Positions 1-11,839 of a DNA stretch of 64,000 nucleotides are shown here, in pieces. Source of the DNA: Macrobrachium rosenbergii (lineage: Eukaryota; Arthropoda; Malacostraca; Decapoda; Palaemonidae); contig NC_089744.1 of the NCBI RefSeq assembly GCF_040412425.1, positions 39,741,599-39,805,598 on the forward strand. Direction: 5' to 3'. Position numbers and translations under genes: made by a program. The stretch's first letter is position 1. Each line of letters begins with the position of its first letter. The notes beneath the pieces are model-generated. The model was not told the DNA's origin. It did not search any database and saw nothing but the letters and a program-made list of their open reading frames with translations.

Positions 1-214
1 GCAAGAAAAGCGCTTTAAACTTGGTTAAACCTACGATATCGATTCCCAAAACAAAACATTGATTGCAATTTATAACACAAAAGCAATATGAGAATACAGT
101 AATACTTGATCTTACACGATTTGAGTTGCCCGAATTCACACAGGTACGAACTTTTCACTGGAACCTAACTAATGGGCATATAGCGATTTTTTCACAGACA
201 CACTGTAAATTCTA

Positions 215-1110
215 CTGTTAGAAACCCTGCAGAAGTGGGTGTTTAATTTTTAAGTAATTTACAAGTTTTCATGCTTTTATGTGTAAAATCTGTATGAAAA
301 ATGCATTTCATTCTTTTTTATGTGTAAAATCTGTATGAAAAAATGCATTTCACGGGATATGTGTAAAATCTGTATGAAAAATGCATTTGATGTTTTAATG
401 TGCCAAAATCTCTATGAAAAATGCATTTCATGCTTTCATGTGTAAAATCTCTATGAAAAACGCATTTCATGCTTTCATGTGTACAATCTGTATCGAAAAT
501 GTATTATTTTATTTTTGTACATGCATAAATATGATGCAAAGGTAATTTCAGCACATTCACTTAGTGTACTTTTTACAAGATGTGATACCCATTTGCAAAG
601 TTACTGCACTTTTCAAAGATGATACCCCTGCAGAAAATGCTTGTTTAATGTTTGAAGTACATTTATAAGTTTTCATGCTTTTAACTGTAAAATCGATATG
701 GAAAATTTATATTTATATTTCTGTACATAAATATCATACAAGTATTATATCCATTTGCAAATCGTTGTCACAAGGACTTTACATGACCTTGAGATGAGGT
801 TGTTCAGTCGCTCATTTGATAAAATGAATTCTTTAATGTAATATCAGAGATGTAACTAAGAGTTGTATAGTGTCATTCTTTGAAAATTACTCTGTTCACC
901 TCGGAGAAAAGTGCTGGTGCAATCTGTATGTGCATGTAATTACAGCACGTTCAGTTGGTGTACTTTTACATGATGTGATACCCTGCATTTTTCAAAGATG
1001 ATACCCTGTAGAAAGTGTGTATAATTTTTAAGTTTTCGTGTTTTTAGGTGTAAAATCAGAATGGAAAATTTGTATTTATATATTTGTGCATAAATACGAT
1101 ACAAAAGCAG
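215..1110. repeat. Decayed higher-order tandem repeat
   Basis: Three diverged copies of a block of about 380-400 bp can be aligned at their CCCTGCAGAAGTG-like words near 228, 626 and 1004. The first copy contains a local expansion at about 268-510: five units of roughly 55 bp, each with TGTGTAAAATCTGTATGAAA followed by an ATGCATTTCA-like word. No coding potential is seen. It looks like an old satellite or the subterminal repeats of a DNA transposon. Confidence 0.7.
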
Positions 1111-1126
1111 TACAGTTACTTTATTA

Positions 1127-1130
<4 letters not shown>

Positions 1131-1206
<76 letters not shown>
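1131..1206. repeat. (CT)n microsatellite
   Basis: Nearly pure CT dinucleotide run of about 75 bp. Open frames across it encode only Ser-Leu or Arg-Glu dipeptides and are artefacts. Confidence 0.97.
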
Positions 1207-1210
<4 letters not shown>

Positions 1211-2071
1211 ATTCGTAGTTAGCGATTAAACATACGTTTACAACTTATTATTCTCTGTCGTCATTACCTGTACAGTATATAATTTTAAATTGATTGAATT
1301 TTACATGTACTGTACTACCTTCTACAAACATTATGTACATGTTTTTCGATGTTTTATGGAATTGTATTTTTGTTGACTGTGACGTTTTGCCTAGTGACGC
1401 AAAGAAAATGGCTTTTACTCTAAGTGACAAAGAAAACGGCATCCCATGAATTAGGGGTAACTTTAGTATACTGTAAATGCGCTATTATGAAACTGTGCAG
1501 TACTCAATTTTTATGTCAACTATTTACTGTATTCCTTTTTTTAAAGGTAATAAGCTAAATTTTAAATAAAATTACACTAACTTTAGTTCATTTAAAAGTT
1601 AGCTTTTAAATGAGCATGATTAGGGTCATATTTAGTACTTAAACTCTGAAATAAACATTTATTAGCATTTTACAGACCATGCCAAACTTCAGGCCAAAAA
1701 TTCACCTGTCACCGAGGGGCTCCGGAACCTAACCTCGCATAATTTGAGGTATGACTGTATACGCTAATTGGAAACAATGTAGAAAAAGCATAACTTTTAA
1801 AAGATCCATTAAAAAGATGGACATTCGTTATTATGTTGATGTTTGTATAATACTGTTAATATGTGAATAGAGTTCAGCATAATGTAGGCTAGGCTACCAG
1901 TTTGTTGATGCAGCACACTGCGCCACCAAATCGGCGACGGCGAGCAAGTTAGCGCAGCGACCGGGAATTTTGAAAATTAGTGCGGAAACATTAGAAATTA
2001 CACGAAATTTGTTCCGGATTACTGATTGTTCGGACTACTGATTGCCAGATTAGTGATGGTCAACCTGTATG

Positions 2072-2072
<1 letters not shown>
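1207..2072. other. Non-coding stretch with two DNA-transposon ends
   Basis: No gene was found. At 1732-1762 the sequence CTCGCATAATTTGAGGTATG ending in ACTGTA resembles the terminal inverted repeat of Tigger/mariner-type elements in outward orientation. At about 2022-2072, GATTAGTGATGGTCAACCTG also looks like an element terminus, abutting a TA microsatellite. The opposite ends were not located, so the elements are incomplete or diverged. Confidence 0.45.
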
Positions 2073-2635
<563 letters not shown>

Positions 2636-2692
2636 TTATATTAGTTTTATATAAATACATAAAAGACACAATTTCATATGTTTTGCAGGCAG

Positions 2693-2823
2693 CATGACTC
2701 TTAGACTTGAAAGGCTTTGTAGATACAGAAATCTTTTTTTTTTTTTTTTTTTTTTTTTATGAACTAGCGACCACATAAAAGGGGAATCGCACAATCCGAT
2801 CACACATAATTCGGGACAGTACT
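2693..2823 (-). mobile_element. Fragment of a Tigger-like element end
   Basis: Read on the minus strand, this matches the first ~130 bp of the Tigger-like element at 28585: the shared words are CCCGAATTAT, GATCGGATTGTGCGAT and GTGGTCGCTAGTTC. It contains a poly-T interruption at about 2732-2758. It is probably a truncated copy or a MITE derivative, with TA microsatellite on both sides (the insertion target of this superfamily is TA). Confidence 0.7.
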
Positions 2824-2837
2824 GTGTATGTATGTAT

Positions 2838-2842
2838 GTATG

Positions 2843-2903
<61 letters not shown>

Positions 2904-2925
2904 GATATTTATATATATTTTTACG
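2838..2925. repeat. (TA)n microsatellite
   Basis: Short TA-rich run between the Tigger-like fragment and the split repeat that hosts DIRS element A. Confidence 0.9.
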
Positions 2926-2934
2926 TATTTCCCT

Positions 2935-2975
2935 GGGTTTATGGTATTTTACAGGCCGGCAACAGAAACTTTATT
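2935..2975 (+). repeat. Left part of a split ~480 bp repeat
   Basis: These ~40 bp (GGGTTTATGGTATTTTACAG onward, ending CAGAAACTTTATT) are the same as 27336-27377. In the paralogue the sequence continues into TAATTGGCCTTGG. Here it is cut by DIRS element A and the continuation appears at 26407. This gives the pre-insertion target of the A+B block. Confidence 0.85.
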
Positions 2976-3283
2976 CTGAGCTTCGGACCTGTGTCAGCCG
3001 GTGAAATGTCCCTTGAGCACACATTTCTAGGTATAAATATTGCTAAATATACCAGAGAAAGAAAGCCAACGGGAATGCTGAGGTTACTACCCTCAGAGCG
3101 ATCACCTATTACGTAACAGGTGTCGGTATAGAGTAGGGTGAGTGAATATGTCCACTACCACAGGACCTAACTCTGTAGAATGTCCCGATGTCATAACCCC
3201 CGGTGTGAGAAGAGCTGTTCCAACGGCAACTCACCCTGCCTGTACCTGACGACCTGAGCACCACCTACCCTTATTCCTTTTTT
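2976..3283 (+). repeat. Left inverted terminal repeat of DIRS A
   Basis: Starts at CTGAGCTTCGG and ends at a CCTTATTCC word. The reverse complement recurs at 9664-9968 with scattered mismatches (for example GTGTCAGCCGGTGAAA here against GTGTCACCCGGTGAAA at the other end). Confidence 0.92.
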
Positions 3284-4479
3284 AGCACGGTGTTTCTAGT
3301 TGGCGCTCTGCTTGTGCTCTGTATTTTTCACGGTTAATTTGGAATATCATGTCTTCTGTCACTGAAATCACCGCCACTAAGTTAGTACTCCTCCCCTAGC
3401 GGGGTTTTAGCTGTATCAAGGCTGTATTTGGCCCTTAATTTAATAATTATTGGGTCAAATACCGGGCATTCCTCCCGGCGCCATTTGCCGGCCCCGCCAT
3501 GTTGACCTAGCGTTACCCCTTCAGGAAGTTCGAATTTTATCTCTACAGACCAGTTCAGTAGAGGTTTCGCTGGGTCATTTACATTAATGTTTTGTCTTAC
3601 AATTGATTTGTCTTACAGTCAGTTTTTTTCGTGACCCCTTCAGGAAGTTCAATTTGGGAATTTTATCTACATTGAGCGGGCCAGCGTGCGGTATTAATCT
3701 TTGTTGTTATCAAGACTTTTGGAGCGACCCTCCCACGGTTTTATGCTTTTAAACCCTTCATAAAGAATTTTATGGCTTTTCGTATGTTTTGGGTATATTG
3801 ATTCTCAGTAGATTTTGTTCCCAGGCTGGTGCTGTCTTACAGTCGGTCTTTTTTCTGAATTGTGATACAATGGATGACATGGATATTTATGGATTAATAT
3901 TACCTTAGCTTGGCGCCAGGATGCCATTTTGGTTGCCCACTTCCTGTTCGGCTTTGGTAGAACTCCTATGGACGAGAACATACCCCTAGCACAAGCGTTT
4001 ATTATTTTATAATTTTGACTTGTTTATGTATTGATGTATTGTTGTTGGTTAAAATTTAGCAGTATATTTGGTGTTTTGTGGTACTAGCCTGACCCTCTCG
4101 CCTTAATCGGTGGGTTAGGCTGCATTTAAAAAAAATGGATGCTTTGCTCATTGACTCTGCTCCCTTTAGGTTAAGATATATATTCTCCCGACTTTGGCCT
4201 TTACCCTGTCCATGATTTTGGGTTAGGTAGATACCTTCGTGGAAGGAGGTGTAACCCGGTGAAGGAGCGCCACCTCGTTTGTTCCATCCGCTGTTGTTCC
4301 ACAGATATGTTTTGGGTATGCTTGGATTCTCTGTTAATCCTTCTCCCCCTCTAATGAAGGGAGAAAAGTGATTTGCAATGCTCTAGCCCTATGCCCTACA
4401 GTTCGCTTGACTGTACCAGCAGAAGTGGCAGCCCCTTTGATTGAACATATATCAGGCAAGAGACGCAGCCCTCCCAGGA
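3284..4479 (+). other. 5' leader of DIRS A, no gene seen
   Basis: About 1.2 kb between the left terminal repeat and gag. No credible coding frame. It corresponds in position to the longer leaders of elements B and C and presumably contains the promoter and untranslated leader. CTTCAGGAAGTTCAA-type words recur near 3520 and 3641. Confidence 0.6.
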
Positions 4480-6294
4480 TGTCACAACAGCGGAAGTGTC
4501 AGTGGAAGTGGCGGCCATTAACTTGGACCTGGAGCCCATGAATGTGGAACTGGACCAGGAGGTAGGTAGGGAGGTAAGTGAGGCAGGGGGAGCGGACTCC
4601 CTTTTAATTCCCCTTCATCTTCTGTATCTTCTTTTCAGGGTTTCCAGAAGTCCTCTTACCTTGGAGACAGGTCAACATCGACCATCCCCAAAGTAAAAAG
4701 TCACTGAAAGGTAAGGGATATAAGTCCTCTTCTCCCTCAAAGGCAACTCCCTTTCTCCCGGGAAGTCACTGGCTTCTAGCTCGGTGGCTTCTGTTGCTAG
4801 TGACACTTCCTCTGTAAAGGGGAGGTCCAGAGCAAGGGCAGCCAAAGCCAGCCCTCTCGTCAACCTGCTTCAATTTCCAGGAATTGGCAAGCATGCTGCT
4901 TGATCTTTATCTCAGATCAACAAGCAGATGGACAAGAGGTGGAAGACGGTATTGGAAAAGCTGCAGAGCCAGGAGACCGAGATCTCTGGACTCGTGAGCT
5001 CCGGCAAGGCAGCTCCGTTCCTTCACCATTCCGGATGCCTCCGCCCTTCCTCCTTTCGATAAGGGGAACCCTTGGCGCTTGGCTCTTCATGCCCCCCAGC
5101 ATGAGGATACTTTAACCATTGAGGGCCTAGGGACGCGCAGACTTCAGGAGTTGGAGTTCTTTCCTCCAGATCTGAGTCCCCCCTACCCAGGCTTCGCTAG
5201 ATTGACAGAGGAAGCTTGGGTGAGAACAGATAAGGTCCCTAAGGAGACAGTCATCTTTCCTAGGGATCAGGCTCAATCGGCTCTGTTTTCGCACCCACGG
5301 AGTGGGAAGCTGAAAATACATTGCTGACCCCTTCAAAGGAAACTTTACGATGTTTTCTTTGGGGATAGAATAGCAACTCCTTGCATGTCTACTAAAGTGG
5401 CTCAGGCAACTGTTCAGGCATGCGTGGAGGGTAAGTCGATGCCGCAGCTCCGGGAGACCGATCCCACCTCTCTGGTCCTCCCGGTGACTCCGAATTCTGG
5501 TTGGGAGTTCCGCCCACCTTCACGGTGGGCAAGCTGGACCCAGAGTGTGCGTCCACTCTCTTTAGTGAGCAGCTTCCCAAAATTCTGGAGGCCCTCCTGA
5601 AGGCGGAGTTCGGCGCTAGGTGTCGGCTGAGCCGTACAATGAACTCCTTGTGTATGGCAGAGGCGACATCTGTGCTGTATACAGATGAACCCTTTTTCCA
5701 GGTCTTAACTAAATCTCTGCTGGTGGGATTCCAAGCAGACCTGTTTGACTTTGCAGTGGCAAGAATGAACTGTCGCAAACATATTTTTGCGGACGCCACT
5801 ATTAGGCATGAGCCTAATAAACTGTTGAAAAGCTCGATTTGGGGGGCTAATTTATTCCCCGAGGATGAGGTGAACAATGTCCTGGCGGAAGCAACCAGGG
5901 CCAACCAGAGCCTCCGCTCCCGGTGGGGTATTCCCGCCAAACGTAAAATCTCAGAGTCCTCCGGTTCCCATGGCAGGTCGGGGAAAAGGTATAAGAAGTT
6001 TAGGAGGCCACAAACCCCAACCGTAGTTCAGGCTGTACCAGTCTCACCGGTCGGTCAGCCTTCCACCTCAAAGGCCCAACCCCAACAGTTTGTGTGGTGC
6101 AGCCGGCACAGCATTCCCTTGCCTCCCCCACCTTTGTGACGTCTCCGGCGTACAATCCATCCTATGAAAGCCATGGTTCCTTTCGTGGCTTCAATAAAAA
6201 TGCAAGGGGAAGCTGAGCAAGGGCTGCCTTCAGAGGCAGGGCTGCATTGCGGTCCCTCTCCCGGGGAAGAGGTGGCCGTGGGCAGAGGAGGTAA
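4480..6294 (+). pseudogene. gag-like ORF of DIRS A, frameshifted
   Basis: Homologous to the gag of B and C. Recognisable blocks in order: an acidic N-terminal part with LDLEPMNVELDQ (about 4520), EGLGTRRLQELEFFPPDLS (about 5120), a central block with MNSLCMAEATSVLY and FFQVLTKSLLVGFQADLFDF (5640-5755), HEPNKLLKSSIWGANLF (about 5810), and a basic Arg/Gly-rich tail ending with RGRGGRGQRR and stop TAA at 6292-6294. A 212-codon open piece covers 5501-6139. The parts lie in different frames and there is a stop at about 6140, so the copy is broken as written. Role inferred from position: nucleocapsid/structural protein. Confidence 0.75.
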
Positions 6295-6299
6295 ACCTT

Positions 6300-8144
6300 C
6301 CCCTTCCCAATGAGAAGATTCAGGTAGGTGGGAGGCTTTACCTGTTCGGGAATCAGTGGACCTTCAGCCCGTGGGCCCACAGTATAGTCTCCAAGGGACT
6401 GGGTTGGAGTTGGATCAAGGACCCACCACCTCGGGTCAGGTTCCATCAACCCCTTCACAAGTCCTACGGGACTTTTGCAAGGAACTACTCCAAAAACTTG
6501 GGCCATAAAGAAAATGAGGCACCTGAAATTCCAAGGCAGACTGTTCAGCGTCCCAAAAAAAGGCTCCGCTCAACAAAGAGTAATCTTGGATCTGTCTCGT
6601 CTCAACTTATACATACAATGCGACAAATTTTGCATGCTTACAATCTCTCAGGTACGGACTCTACTTCCTCGTGGAGCCGTCACCACGTCTATAGATCTTT
6701 CAGCGCATACTATCACGTCCCGATTGGAGAAACTTCTCTCCTTACCTAGGATTCAGGCTAGGAAGGCAAGCTTATGCATTCAGAGTCATGCCATTCGGGC
6801 TCAACATAGCGCCCGAATATTCACCAAGCTGGCAGAGACAGTAGTACAGCAGTTACGGTCCCGGGGATCATGCTAGCCGCATACCTAGACGACTGGATAA
6901 TCTGGACATCCACCGTCGGGGAATGCCGGAGAGCTACAGCCATAGTGATCGAGTTTCTGGATTCCCTAGGCTTTCAGATAAACAGGGAGAAATCCCGTCT
7001 AACTCCGGAGGCTCGGTTTCAGTGGCTAGGTATCCAGTGGAACCTAGACTCACACAGACTGTCTCTTCCGCCAGCCAAAGGGAGAGAGATATCCAAGGCT
7101 ACCAGGCAGTTCCTCAAGTGCAGGAAAGCTTCTCGCAGGACTCAGGAGAGGATCCTGGGCTCTCTTCAGTTCGCATCTGTCACAGATCTGCTGCTGAAGG
7201 CAAAACTGAAAGACATCAACAGAGTATGGTGGAGACGAGCCAATATCAAACTCAGGGACAAGGTGTCTCTGGTCCCTCCAGTTTTGAGGAAAAGACTCCG
7301 GCCGTGGTCAACAGTCAAGGGTCTGTCAAAATCGGTGCCCCTTCAATTTCCTCCTCCATCACTAGTAATTCACACAGACGCTTCATTAAGCGGCTGGGGA
7401 GGATATTCTCAAGACACAAAAGTTCAAGGAACATGGTCCACAATGTTCCGCCAGTTCCATATCAACATCCTGGAAGCAATGGCAGTGTTTCTGACTCTGA
7501 AAAGGCTTCGCCCTTCCAAACAGATCCATATCAGGCTGGTTTTGGACAGTGCAGTGGTGGTACACTGTATAAACAGGGGAGGCTCCAAGTCGAGTCGTAT
7601 CAATCAAGTGTTGATAGCCATCTTCTCTCTGGCGGAAAAGCACAAGTGGCACCTATCAGCCACTCACCTGGCAGGGGTCCGGAATGTCATTGCGGACTCT
7701 CTGTCCAGGTCAACTCCGCTGGAGTCGGAGTGGTCTCTGGACAGAGCCTCGTTCGATTGGATTTGCCTTCGGGTTCCAGGTCTCCAGATAGACTTGTTTG
7801 CCACGGAGAACAACCTCAAACCTCCTTGTTATGTGGCCCCCAACCTGGACCCTCAAGCTCATGCCACAGATGCAATGACATTGGACTGGAACAAGTGGCA
7901 GAGGATCTACCTGTTCCCTCCGGTAAACCTGCTGCTGAAAGTGCTGCACAAACTCAGGTCTTTCAAGGGGCAGGTGGCTCTGGTAGCTCCCAATTGGCTG
8001 AAGAGCAGCTGGTACCCTCTTCTGATGGAGCTGAAATTCAAGTGTCATCCGTTACCCAGACCCAAACTGACACAAGTAGTACAAACTCGGACTGTGTCAG
8101 CGTCCTCAAGAATTCTGAATGCCCTGGCTTTGTGGACTTTATGA
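6300..8144 (+). pseudogene. pol of DIRS A: RT, RNase H, methylase-like region
   Basis: The RT palm begins with LFSVPKKGSAQQRVILDLSR (about 6540) and the TTSIDLS aspartate motif (about 6680). A frame change follows near 6700. From 6870 to 8144 a 424-codon frame is open: YLDDWIIW RT active site at about 6881, then RNase H with HTDASLSGWGGYS (about 7370), LDSAVVVHCINRGGSKS (about 7540) and LAGVRNVIADSLSR (about 7670), keeping the acidic residues expected of the fold. It ends with a block VDLFAT/DPQAHATDAM/LFPPVNLLLKVL/ALVAPNW (7780-8010), which in DIRS elements is called the deoxyadenosine-methylase-like domain. Converts element RNA to DNA. Only the N-terminal RT part is disrupted. Confidence 0.88.
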
Positions 8145-9108
8145 AATTCGCTGCTCAGAGAGGGGCGGATATAGACCCAGTTAACACTCTGTTCTTGGAA
8201 TCGGATAAAAGAGAATCTACTCTCAGGCAGTACGATTCAGCAGTTAAAAAACTGGCATCTTTCCTTAAACATTCTGAAGCTCAGGTTATGACTGCAAATT
8301 TGGCAATCTCTTTCTTTAGGTCATTGTTTGAAAAAGGTCTAGCCGCTAGCTACAATTACCACAGCTAAGTCAGCCTTGAAGAAAGTGTTTTGCATGGCTT
8401 CAATATTGACCTAACAGACTCATACTTTTCATCAATCCCAAAGGCATGTGCTCGTCTGAGACCAGCAACCCGTCCTCACACGGTTTCTTGGTTTCTTAAC
8501 GATGTTTTGAAACTAGCATCAGAAACTGATAATGATAACTGTTCGTATTTGAGTCTGTTAAGGGAGACATTGTTCCTAATTAGCTTAGCTTCAGGTGCTA
8601 GGATATCGGAACTGTCCGCTCTCTCTAGAGGTGTTAATCATGTAGATTTCCTCCCGTCAGGAGAAGTTCTTCTTTCCCCAGACCAAAGTTTCCTAGCAAA
8701 GAATGAAGACCCTCAGGATAGGTGGTCTCCTTGGAAGGTTGTTCCTCTTCCACAGGATCCATCCTTGTGCCCAGTCACTACACTGAGGGCTTACTTAAGG
8801 AGAACTTCTCAGGTTTTGTCTGGTCCTCTTTTTATCAGGGAAAAAGGTGGGACACTTAACTTAAAGCTATCAGACAACAGATTTTATATTTTATTAAACA
8901 AGCTAACCCAGATTCAGTACCAAAGGTACATGATATCCGGGCAGTGGCAACCTCCACAAACTATTTCTACAATATGAATTTTGATGACCTAAAAAAGTAT
9001 ACGGGTTGGAAATCTCCATCAGTGTTTAAGCGCCACTATCTTAAATCACTGGAAGCTCTGAAGTTCCCTACAGTGGCTGCAGGAGTATTATCCCTCCCTC
9101 CTAAGTAG
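8080..9108 (+). pseudogene. Tyrosine recombinase of DIRS A, two small frameshifts
   Basis: N-terminal SAM-like region: SECPGFVDFMKFAA, then STLRQYDSAVKKLASFLK (about 8220). Catalytic domain: LASGARISELSAL with the first Arg (about 8590), KNEDPQDRWSPWKVVPLP (about 8700), HDIRAVATS box (about 8930), TGWKSPSVFKRHYLKSLEAL with the probable Tyr nucleophile (about 9005-9060), stop TAG 9106-9108. Frame is lost near 8345 (extra base in GCTAGCTA) and near 8863 (one base missing), both repairable by eye from alignment with B and C. It would integrate the circular DNA intermediate, replacing the integrase of LTR elements. It overlaps the end of pol in another frame. Confidence 0.9.
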
Positions 9109-9505
9109 TCTTTCCCCATTCCTCCCGCCTGCCTGCCTCATTTGCTTTCCCTGCCATCTTCTCCTGGGCCAGCATGCTTCACATCCTGGCCCTAGTTTAT
9201 GTATATATAATTGTACCTGTTTTTATGTGTTAGGTTTAAGTGCATTTGTAAATTTTCTTTGTGTTAGTCTTAAGTTTAAGTACTGTTAATTGTCTATGTT
9301 TTATGGTTACCTTAAGTTTTGATACTATCTGTTCAGAACCTTGTTTTGTCCACAAAGATTCTTAGTCTTAAGTTTAATGTTTAACTTATATTTCTCTGCT
9401 GCTGAGATAATTAAATTAGGATTAAGTAATGGTGCCTTTATTTATCTCTACTTTTTATTTGTCACTTATAATCTTTCACCTTGCTTGGTATGATTCTCTG
9501 ATACT
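9109..9505 (+). other. 3' untranslated part of DIRS A
   Basis: AT-rich 400 bp between the recombinase stop and the internal complementary region. No gene. Several TTAAGTTTAAGT-like words. Confidence 0.6.
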
Positions 9506-9600
9506 ATTTCACCGGCTGACACAGGTCCGAAGCTCAGAAAAGGGATTTTGACAAAGGAAAAATCTATTTCTGAGGGAGGACCTGTGTCACCCGGTGACCC
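9506..9600. repeat. Internal complementary region (ICR) of DIRS A
   Basis: The first half is the complement of the left terminus (TTTCACCGGCTGACACAGG, then TCCGAAGCTCAG). The second half, AAAGGGATTTTGACAAAGGA onward to GACCTGTGTCACCCGGTGA, is the complement of the right terminus. The two halves meet at CTCAGAAAAGGG. This is the DIRS hallmark: a template that lets the ends be completed and joined into a circle. Confidence 0.9.
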
Positions 9601-9663
9601 TCCCAGGTTATTCAATTTCCCCCCTTAGTAGGCATACCAAGCTAGTTGTGTGGGTGCTAACCT

Positions 9664-9968
9664 GGAATGAGGGTAGGTGACGCTCAGGTCGTCAGGTACA
9701 GGCAGGGTGAGTTGCCGTTGGAACGGCTCTTCTCGTACCGGGGGTTATGACATCGGGACATTCTGCAGAGTTAGGTCCTGTGGTAGTGGACATATTCACT
9801 CACCCTACTCTATACCGACACCTGTTACGTAATAGGTGATCGCTCTGAGGGTAGTAACCTCAGCATTCCAGATTGGCTTTTTTTCTCTGGTATATTTAGC
9901 AATATTTATACCTTGAAATGTGTGCTCAAGGGACATTTCACCGGGTGACACAGGTCCTCCCTCAGAAA
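9664..9968 (-). repeat. Right inverted terminal repeat of DIRS A
   Basis: Reverse complement of 2976-3283. It stops at CTCAGAAA (9961-9968), where element B begins. The expected continuation TAGATTTTTCC is found 16 kb away at 26378. Confidence 0.9.
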
Positions 9969-10297
9969 GGGATTTTTGACAAAGGAAAAATCTATTTTGA
10001 GGAAGGTCCCGTGTCACCCGGTGAAATTTTATTACAGCACAATTTCTAGGTATAATAATGCTAGATATACCAGAGAAAAAACTTTCAGGAAAGCTGGGGT
10101 TAAAATTCAGTCAGCGTCTTCTAGGAAGACGTCGGTATAAGGAAGGGTGAGTGAAATACCACTACCACGGAAACATACTGAAAGATCTCTCCTTATCAAA
10201 ACCCCGGAACAGAGCGGTGAGCCGTTACAGCCCCTACACTCAACACCCGGTAATGGCGACACCAGCGCCACCTACCTCATTCCATGCTAGCACTAAC
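9969..10297 (-). repeat. Right inverted terminal repeat of DIRS B
   Basis: Starts GGGATTTTTGACAAAGG and continues through GTGTCACCCGGTGAAA and CCACCTACCTCATTCC. It is inverted relative to 26078-26377 and matches 59272-59600 of element C. Confidence 0.9.
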
Positions 10298-10348
10298 CCC
10301 AGACTTGGCATGTGCAAGTAGGGGGAGTACTAGGTGAGTCAGGGAGGG

Positions 10349-10437
10349 TCACCGGGTGATACGGGACCTTCCTCAGAAATAGATTTTCCTTTGTCAAAAT
10401 CCCTTTTCTGAGTTCAGTCCGTGTCAGCCGGTGAAAT
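10349..10437. repeat. Internal complementary region of DIRS B
   Basis: Two half-sites back to back: TCACCGGGTGATACGGGACC followed by CTTCCTCAGAAATAG, and TTTCTGAGTTCAG then GTGTCAGCCGGTGAAA. They are complementary to the two element ends and organised as at 9506 and 59112. Confidence 0.88.
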
Positions 10438-10596
10438 ATGATAGAGAATCATGCCAAGGCTGCAACTCTGAGGAATGAAAAAGAGGTAATCTGAAGAAAA
10501 GGCAAAAAATTACAGAAAATAATTTTAATCAGGGAATCTCTTACATGTAGCAAGAATACTAAATCTAAGGCACATCAAAAACTTAATACTATGAAA

Positions 10597-10982
10597 TGTG
10601 GTGTGGCTGAATTCTAACCCACAAACAAAACAACAAACAACACTCACCTGATCTTCGGTTGCTGGAGATGGATAAAGGTGCCAAATCCCAACAGGGCACA
10701 AACTTAAACAACCACAAACACAACAAGGAAATACAAAAAAAAGAAACAGAACACACACACAAATAAACAGCACACAACTCAAAACCAACAACTCCCAGTC
10801 TTTTCATCCAAAAACTGTCCCACACAAGAACCACTGAAGGGACTAGCTCTGACTAAAAGACTCCCAGAAAACTGAAAAATCCTTCACATATTCCACAGAC
10901 AGACAGACAGCGCCGGCAAACAAACAGAGGTGACCTCATCCCTCTTCCAACATGTCCTTGAAGCACTCACCACGACAATTAC

Positions 10983-11045
<63 letters not shown>

Positions 11046-11090
11046 ACGTTGGGAAATGCTAAATAAAAACAAATTTATTCATCCTCTATA
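10597..11090 (-). repeat. Left (3') LTR of the Gypsy element
   Basis: Begins TGTGGTGTGGCTGAATTC and ends CATCCTCTATA on the plus strand. It contains a (CT)n tract at 10986-11038 and the block AAACGTTGGGAAATGC found again at 18745. The inner boundary is supported by the adjacent polypurine tract. Confidence 0.8.
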
Positions 11091-11104
11091 TTTCTCCCCC
11101 TTTT
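11091..11104 (-). other. Polypurine tract of the Gypsy element
   Basis: Read on the minus strand: AAAAGGGGGAGAAA directly before the 3' LTR, the expected position and composition of a plus-strand DNA primer. Confidence 0.7.
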
Positions 11105-11839
11105 AGCATTTCCCAACCAGCACCTTTCACACCTCTTTCAAATGCGCTGTACATAACACCCACGGATGCTCACTAGCAGGTCCTCTAGATCTGCGTTGAA
11201 GGGGCACTTAATCATTCTCTCAGAATCACTCTCTCCCAGCAACACTCAAACTCACATCAGCTGGACTCTCCTCCATTCTCTCTCAGATTCACGCTATCTT
11301 CTTCACTAATTACCACTCTCAATTTCATCCACAATCTCATCTATTTAACCCTCTAACTCAAATTTCCCAAATACCTCCCCCAATTCTTCAACTAAGACCA
11401 TCCCATTCGCTCATTGACCTTTCCAATTCTTGCAACGATTCATTCATGCTTTCAATCACAGGTCTATCACTGCTACTGCTCTCTTACTCTTACACTGATT
11501 TCGCTCACCTCCAACATTGCTCACCAACCCCTGCCGTTCAGTCAACTCAGTTATATCAAACCCGCATATGCTATCGTTCTATCCATACCATCCCATTCAT
11601 CCGTATTACACGCTTTATCACTCATTTCCACTTTGGCACTCACACCCCTATCACACAACTACGACCATTCAGTTTACTTACGTTCTTCCCTTTCTTTACT
11701 TTTTTACCATACTCTACCAAAAAAATTGCTGATCCTCCATACACAAGCTCTCATGCATACTTGGTTCACCCACATGAGGATTTCAACCATTTATACACCC
11801 CATTCTCTCTCACATATTCCGGTACATCCTTCCATCTAC

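Larger units (their letters stand above)
2976..9968 (+). mobile_element. DIRS element A (tyrosine-recombinase retrotransposon)
   Basis: The element has inverted terminal repeats (2976-3283 against 9664-9968), gag, RT-RNase H-methylase-like region, a tyrosine recombinase and, just inside the right repeat, an internal complementary region. That order and the absence of LTRs and integrase define DIRS-like elements. A belongs to a different subfamily from B and C: the proteins are clearly homologous but differ at many positions, and the terminal repeats differ in detail. Its last 29 bp were displaced to 26378-26406 by the insertion of B. Several frameshifts are present, but a 424-codon pol frame is open. 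Confidence 0.93.

Noticed and set aside
268..510. Regular short repeats resembling a CRISPR array
   Set aside because: The units are contiguous tandem repeats without unique spacers, and the sequence is eukaryotic.
940..1229. Arg-Glu and Ser-Leu repeat frames
   Set aside because: Translation of the (CT)n tract.
6923..8368. 481-codon frame overlapping DIRS A pol
   Set aside because: Shadow frame of the 424-codon pol reading, which carries the RT, RNase H and methylase-like motifs. Only its last ~90 codons are real (start of the recombinase).
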